NCBI GenBank assembly: GCA_028015205.1
Contig: CM051518.1
Span: forward strand, 55,476,372-55,540,371
DNA length: 64,000 nt
Direction of reading: 5' to 3'
From: Mytilisepta virgata
Lineage: Eukaryota > Mollusca > Bivalvia > Mytilida > Mytilidae
The notes under the pieces are model-generated. The model saw only the letters and a list, made by a program, of their open reading frames with translations, was not told the DNA's origin and did not search any database. Below are positions 58,236-64,000 of the stretch, in pieces (position 1 is the stretch's first letter; each line of letters begins with the position of its first letter). A program made the translations under genes and the position numbers.

Positions 58236-58870
58236 TGTTGAGGATTTCCTCTGTCCGAACACTGTACACTGTTTCTTTTTGTGCTGTCCACCGTTTCTTT
58301 GTGTGCTGTCAATCACAAATTTTGCAGAAACTGGAAAATTGGCTTTAATGTGAAGTTCTGAGACTAAAACGTCCCTCGGTAACTGATCTTGTATCCACTG
58401 AAATACAGTGCGAATCCCAAGTGGTTGCTTTGAATCCTGTAAGGATAGCCCCATATTTGTCAGCATTAGCTCTATCTTTTTTTTTCTACTTTTCACTCCA
58501 AAAGGCATCAAAATCAACAAATTCATGGGATCAGATTTTTGCTTTTGTTTTTGGTTCAATTCCAATCCCAAGTGGACAGGACCTTGTGGTTTTTTTGGGA
58601 TTCATTTTGAGTGGCATTATCCGGAACCTGGGTTGAGCTTTTCACAGAAACTCGTTGTTTGAATGAGTCTCAGGTTTGGTAACGGCTCTATTGGAAGGAA
58701 ATACCCATTGTTTGTAAAGTTTCTAAAACACTTTTTGTAATAGTTACCGGAGATGATGCCATTGCTGCCACTTGGTCCTGAACACTCTGCTAGTTTGGCT
58801 CTTGCCTTGTTCTTCTTTTCGCTGTAGTTGTTTTCCAGACATGACTGTAATATATATACACACAATCTTT
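58209..58870 (-). pseudogene. Unidentified protein-coding remnant, frameshifted
   Basis: The minus strand holds two overlapping frames. 58865-58617 has ENNYSEKKNKARAKLAECSG and CFRNFTNNGYFLPIEPLP. 58571-58209 has LGIRTVFQWIQDQLPRDVLV and KANFPVSAKFVIDST. They look like a decayed, once continuous protein, but I cannot name the family. A poly-T run (58478-58490) may mark one frameshift. The 3' end lies next to the tandem-duplication edge. Confidence 0.35.
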
Positions 58871-59336
58871 ACCTTTCTAAAAAAAATTGTGCTCATCTGC
58901 ATATGGTGCATGTCGGTACTGCATAGAAATAAAATGCATAAATTGAAAAATGAAAGAGGAGTTTAGGTCACAAGCTTGAATTCAAAATTTTCGAAGTTCG
59001 ACCCCTTTGGACCCCTTGTTTAGAAGATCAAAATTCTTAAACTTTATTGCGCATTATCCATTAGACTGCCACCATTCTATATAGAGGAGTTGATGTCTCA
59101 AGAAAGTGTTATTATCCTTGAACTTTGTTCGAAAGCATAATATTGCCAAATAAACTCCTGCAATAAAACTAATGTTTTTTTTATTCCATACGACAATAAA
59201 TAATAAATGTTGCAATGAAATGTTTTAACAATAAATATATTATCAGTTTTAATTGTGTTTATGCAGTACAAATTGCTTACATCAGCATTTTGCGATAAAA
59301 ATATTGCCTAATTGGTTGTACTATAATGTTATGATA
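58871..59336. other. No gene seen
   Basis: AT-rich, no ORF of note. Confidence 0.45.
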
Positions 59337-59797
59337 TTGTAATTATTATATTATTTATCTTGGCCTATATTGCTTTGTGTAGCCTTATAACATGTATAAT
59401 ATGCTTATATAATACTTATAGTTGTTTACCAAATAATGTTATAACTGCGCAGTTTAGAAATCACAGGAACAATAATAGATAACTATATATACGGTCACAA
59501 ATTTTAGACTTTCAGATCAGATCAGACATTAACATTCTTGTGTTCTCAGATGTTGGATTGACACACTTTCATTTGCGTTACACACATCATACTAGATTGT
59601 GACTGATTGGATATAATATTCAGTTTGCATTCCCGCAACAGTGACGAGAAAAATTCCGGGTAAAGAAAAGACAAAGGATCGGATATATATTTTAAACAGT
59701 TAAGTTGACATTTCATTTTGTATAATATTTTTTGTTAACTTGTGTATAATAAATCTTGTTAAATTTTATTATTGATTTGTGTCTTTTGTTGGCTACA
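59337..59797 (+). mobile_element. Possible solo LTR
   Basis: Starts TGTTATGATATTG and ends GTTGGCTACA. It holds a TATA-like AACTATATATACGG (about 59479-59492), an initiator-like TTTCAGATCAGATCAGAC about 25 bp on, and a TGTATAATAAATC poly(A)-like stretch near the end. Flanks TATAA and ATTAA do not match, and no gag/pol is nearby, so this is a weak call. Confidence 0.3.
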
Positions 59798-59964
59798 ATT
59801 AAAAGTTGATTTCTGGCCGTAATAATAAACAATAAAATAATTGTTTAACATAACCTTTTTGGATTGATAGCTGACTATTTATAAGCATTAAAAATAATTC
59901 TTTTGTCTTAATAGTGACAACTGCATTCTTTATTGTTTTTCTCAATTATGTAACCAGGAAAATG

Positions 59965-60238
59965 AAATTACCAGTATTTAGCAAAATTCAAAAATAATAG
60001 AAATACTAAGGGTTCATTCCTTGTATTGCACATGGTAGATCTACTTGGCTGAAATTTGGCTTCCTATTTCGGTATTTTTGGTTGAGTACTTCTTGTTTAA
60101 TATAAGTTTGGTTTTTGGTCTTCCAAATGTTTCGGTTTTAATCCTGCTGATGAGAGGTAACTCCTTGAAATTCGTCGTATACAGCATAGTATAAATTTAC
60201 TGTATCTAATATTAGTATCTTTGGATTGTTATTTTTTA
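59965..60238 (-). repeat. Inverted full copy of the 17568-17838 dispersed repeat
   Basis: The reverse complement matches over about 270 bp, including GACCAAAAACCAAACTTAT, TACCGAAATAGGAAG(T/C)CAAATTTCAGC and TAATATTAGATACAGTAAAT. It lies about 42 kb from the direct copy. Confidence 0.85.
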
Positions 60239-60655
60239 GTAGCAATCTTACTTCAACTAACTGACTTTCTTGTCAACTGCTAACCCTTTTAATTACAACT
60301 ATAACGGTACAGGCTGAAATAAAAAAAATCATGCAATTAAAATGTTCAAAGGTACATAATTATCATATAATTATCATATAAGGTATCATATAAGACATTA
60401 ATAGTTACTTCTTAATAAGTTTAATAATATACAAATTTTTAACTCTACATATTTTGGTAGATTACAAAATATGATCTTTAATGACTTCGGCAGTGAAAAA
60501 TGGCTCCCTACATTGCTCGGTAGTACCACAACATTCCCTCTTTGTTGAAATGAACACCGTCCACCAAAGTTTCTGTAGCTGAATTCTTCAAACCTTTGAG
60601 TCGCCAATGATTCACACTTTCACGAGACATCAATTCCTACTTTAATTTCATATTT
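60239..60655. other. No gene seen
   Basis: AT-rich; a small TATAATTATCATATAA repeat near 60358-60382. The 69-aa minus ORF at 60398-60607 is unsupported. Confidence 0.4.
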
Positions 60656-60960
60656 GTCAGCTTACTCTTTTTCGAAAACTACATAAGGAGTCCTTGGGGT
60701 GCAGGGAGTGTGGCATTCTCCAAACACGCTATCCACTATGGTCCGCGGTCCGGCTTTCCGTTCTATGACCTGCCTACCCCCAACGAAAGGGTATCCCCTA
60801 TCCGCCACCTGGGGACGCGTTAGACAGCTCTATGGGTTAACTCCCGTGATCCGTCACAGGTTCCTTGCAAAATGATTAACCAGTGACCTACATCGCACAT
60901 ATCGCAAAAGACGAGGAACGTGTGAACTACCCAGTATCAACAACTCCACAGATACTGTAT
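60656..60960. other. GC-rich island in AT-rich DNA, function unknown
   Basis: A stretch of about 300 bp with clearly higher GC (GGTCCGCGGTCCGGCTTTCC, CTATCCGCCACCTGGGGACG). One plus frame from about 60671 to 60822 is open without ATG (YIRSPWGAGSVAFSKHAIHY). No family recognised. It could be an exon, a repeat fragment or foreign DNA. Confidence 0.35.
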
Positions 60961-61849
60961 ATGTTAAGTATTTGAAAAAATTTAAATATACGTCAATCCT
61001 GGCTTTTGTCCACAAACTTTAAATTATGCAGCTCCTCTCCTCTTGACTTTTTAACTGGGTGGAAGGACGTTTTTTTTCTTAATTTTCTATTTCTTCAATT
61101 TCACCTCAAATATGATTTCTGGACATTATATAACATTTGACTAAAATAGTAAATAAATATAAATGAACAAAAGACAGCATGTAAAAGATTTTTGTAGGTC
61201 TTTCCTTATAACGTAGAATTTTGAATCGATCCTGAGTAACATAGGGTCAACCCAATGAAATGAGGAGATAAAAATACAATTACAAATTAATAATGACATC
61301 TTTTTATGAGGTATGTTACATAAATATTCTTGAATGCACTTTATTACTGTCTTTCATGTACAGGGCATCCAATCAACTAATATGGTCATTAAAAAATAAA
61401 TTAGAGTTATTCCTCTTCTATCATACTCTTTGAAAAAGACCACTTTTTTAATCTTTTCACTAAGCGCAGGAGAATGGTAAAAAATGGTTTTCAGTTTATC
61501 AATTTTATAAGCTTCTTTAAAACTTTCAATAGCAACAAACATTCTTTCCTTTCAGTTTACATGTATATATATATAATATTTAATAAGAACAATAGTGTAG
61601 CATAAAGATGTCAGATTCAATATCTCCAAAAATTATATATTTTGCAGAAATGGACAATTTAATGTTACTTGTGTCTCTGAGTATGTCTGTTATTACAAAT
61701 GATAAAGTGTTAGATAAAATGCAATCCCAAAGTAGGTAAGAAATTGTCTCTCTAGTCTCTATGCAGAAGCTACAAACTTCTGTTTCAGACAGTTAACATT
61801 TATATAAAAGTAAGTTTGTGTATACAGTTCTAGATACAATTTCATATTT
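60961..61849. other. No gene seen
   Basis: AT-rich. The minus ORF at 61354-61542 is possibly the far 3' part of the LINE remnant, but without a recognised motif. Confidence 0.4.
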
Positions 61850-63570
61850 GAAATTGATAAGTTTGTTTTTTTTTGTGCATTTAAAAAGGAAAGAGTTAAT
61901 TTATTGCCAGTCTTCTTTAAGTAGGTCTATACTAAGTTCATCCCCCATTGTCCATGTTGTTTTAAAGGCTGTTCTGATGAGTTGTCAGTCAAGGAAATGG
62001 ATGGCCATACAGTGCATAAAATTTATTTCGCTATTTTGTGATACATGTTATTACTCCATACAGAGGGAAAAAAATTATAGAAATATTTGCTACATTTTTC
62101 ATTTTTCTTTACAAAATCTAATATTTCACATGTAATAGTTTGATGCTTTTCTTTCCCAAAAGTTTATATTTCAAATTTTTTGGAATCATTTGAAGAATGC
62201 CATAAACATGTAGGAAATTTGTCGTGTCATTATATTTTTGACTTAATTGTTGAAAAGTGATAAAAGCATTGTTCTCGTTAAATAAATCATTTATGGAAAC
62301 AAATTCCTTCTTTGCACCAATCTTCATAGGAAACTGGTTTGTAGTTTATTGCTAATTCCTTGTTAAACCATATGGACTGGGTCAGAAAGCTTGTATCGTC
62401 CAAAATACATGTAGTATCAATTCTCAGTTTCACCTAGTTTATCAGGATATTTCTTTCCAGAATTTGTTAAAATGTTTACCTATTTTGATGAAATTATCTT
62501 GATTCATCATCCAAATTTTATCTCCTCTTTACTGTATTGTTCGTTAATGAGAGTTTTCCATGGCGACATATTAATTAGGTCCAAAATCTTATTTACCCAT
62601 GTCATTTTTACCCCCATCAAAAAGATTCTAGGCACGGCATTTTTAGTTCCCCCCCCCCTTCTGTTCGTAGCTATTGATAATTACTTTTTTTCCTTTGTCC
62701 CATAGGAATTTTCTATCTCTTCTATCTCTTTCAGTATATCAGGTGGGGGGTTAGGTACATCATTTAAGAATTGAATTAAAATAGGTAGATCTAATGACTT
62801 GATAACAGTGATTTTTCCTATGACAGTTAGATCCCAATAAATCCATGAATTCAATATACATGTAGCTTTTACTTTTTCGAATTTTTGTTTAAAATTAAAT
62901 TAAGTTTTATCTTCTGAGAATAAATCAAAACGTATTCCTATTAATTCAAACTTTTCGGATGAACTCCATTGAAGATTTAATTCTGGGACAAGCTTATCCT
63001 TGCACCTAACTTTTTACCCAATCCATATTGCTTCAATTTTTTCTAAGTTTGATTTGAGTCCTGCACATTCATAAAACTTTTTCATAATATACTAGGCATT
63101 TTAAAGTGAACCTTCATCATCTCCTAAAAGAAGTTAGGTCAAATTTTATGGCAGCACCCATCAGTTCCAAAAGTCAGGACAAATACAAATGGGGATAAAT
63201 ATCCTCTTGACGAACCTGCCCTTTGTGAAACCTTGTTGTGTTTCGCTTATCAAAGTTTTCAAGAATGGCTTAATTCTATATATTAGCTAAAGCTGCTGAA
63301 GCTATTTTCATATCTACATTTAAAAGAGTAATATGTCGCCAATTTTTAGATAGCATTTTGGTTTTCCTTCTTTGGTATGCAATTAATTAAGCCTTGTGTC
63401 TATGATAAAGATAAATGACCTTTTTCAATTATAAGATTTGATGATATAATCTTTTAAACAATTCCAAATTGTTTTTATAAAATTCAGCAGTGTAACCATC
63501 AGTTCTTGGGGAGCTGCCATTCTTCAAATTTTTAATCTATAATCAAAATAAGACTGATTTTTTTCAATAG
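61850..63570 (-). mobile_element. Decayed LINE (non-LTR retrotransposon), L1/Tx1-like ORF2 RT part
   Basis: On the minus strand, in order: GSSPRTDGYTAEFYKNNLE (about 63523-63467), the pre-palm segment of L1-type RTs. Next, MKKFYECAGLKSNLEKIEAI then WIG and a stop (about 63088-63017), then FELIGIRFDLFSEDKT. GKITVIKSLDLPILIQFLND and VPNPPPDILKEIEE follow at about 62810-62710. Last is NDLFNENNAFITFQQLSQKY, NDTTNFLHVYGILQMIPKN (62295-62175). Stops and frameshifts are frequent, and the catalytic FADD region is missing or unreadable. The clade is inferred from phrase patterns. Confidence 0.75.
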
Positions 63571-64000
63571 TTTTTTATTTCATTTTCTGATTCCTTATTT
63601 GAATTACTATCATATTAAATTTGTAATATCGCTTGATTTTTTCCAATTCGTTTTCCTGATGATTTTTTTTCCTTTTTATAAGAAGAATATGATATGAATA
63701 TTCCTCGGATTGTGCATTTTAACATTACCCAAAAGAGATTATGATTGATCGATATTTCAGGATTATCATTATCAATGGTATTAGGCACACTGTATTGGTT
63801 AATATTGTCCAAAATACAAGGTCAAAAAATGTTTACAAACAAACTCCTGAAGTATATACTAAATGTCACAGGTGCGTGCTATGCTGTGTTAAAGCGTACG
63901 TTTAAAGGTTTAAAAACTCTCCTATCACACTGTTTAAATCTCTGATGGAAACAATATATTAAATCACTGTAACCACAATTTAATTTTACTCTTCAATTGA
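63571..64000. other. No gene seen
   Basis: AT-rich. The two overlapping short ORFs on opposite strands are unsupported. The 5' remainder of the LINE may extend here but is not recognisable. Confidence 0.4.

Overview
The window is eukaryotic nuclear DNA: strongly AT-rich, mostly non-coding, with spliced genes, GT-AG introns, SINEs, LINE and Penelope-like fragments and fold-back elements. Several dispersed families are ones I associate with marine bivalves, above all mussels: the tRNA-headed SINE with an (AAAC)n tail, the AGCTCACCTG...CAGGTGAGC family, and the Penelope-like fragments. I therefore infer a mytilid-like bivalve. No tRNA, rRNA, prokaryotic gene or CRISPR array is visible.

Layout. 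(1) 1-625 and 17.46-24.2 kb are pieces of a segmental duplication whose second copy is 48.4-56.2 kb, in the same order and orientation. The first copy is split by a 16.8-kb TIR-bounded insertion (626-17453, TTTAA target duplication) with no recognisable gene. That insertion carries SINEs, a 163-bp tandem array and palindromic repeats. The first copy also carries a fold-back element (about 19.18-20.21 kb) and a SINE with a perfect 11-bp target duplication; the second copy lacks both. (2) 23769-28769 is a six-exon gene for a secreted, very tyrosine-rich protein of 171 aa built from a two-exon module present twice; all its introns are phase 1. A broken 5' end of a paralogue lies at 55.7-56.2 kb and again at 57.2-57.7 kb, inside an apparently identical 1,468-bp tandem duplication. 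(3) 29326-42617 is a 13.3-kb DNA transposon with CACTG...CAGTG ends, apparently intact. It holds a small basic ORF, an intronless 815-aa zinc-finger transposase of CACTA/CMC type, and a six-exon gene that joins in frame to 574 aa and resembles the 'SAMD3-like' proteins of fish and invertebrate genomes. A palindromic motif recurs at its right end every 63 bp. (4) 44.6-53.6 kb is a mosaic of a fold-back element, Penelope-like fragments and bivalve non-autonomous elements. (5) 58-64 kb holds an unidentified ORF remnant, an LTR-like stretch, a GC-rich island and a decayed LINE on the minus strand.

How the genes work together. The transposon ORFs look like one transcription unit. A leader exon with a strong donor lies just inside the left end, and each of the three ORFs has a splice acceptor 6-12 nt upstream of its ATG. 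This suggests alternative splicing of one pre-mRNA, as in plant En/Spm. The tyrosine-rich secreted gene is the only host-type gene I can assemble from start to stop.
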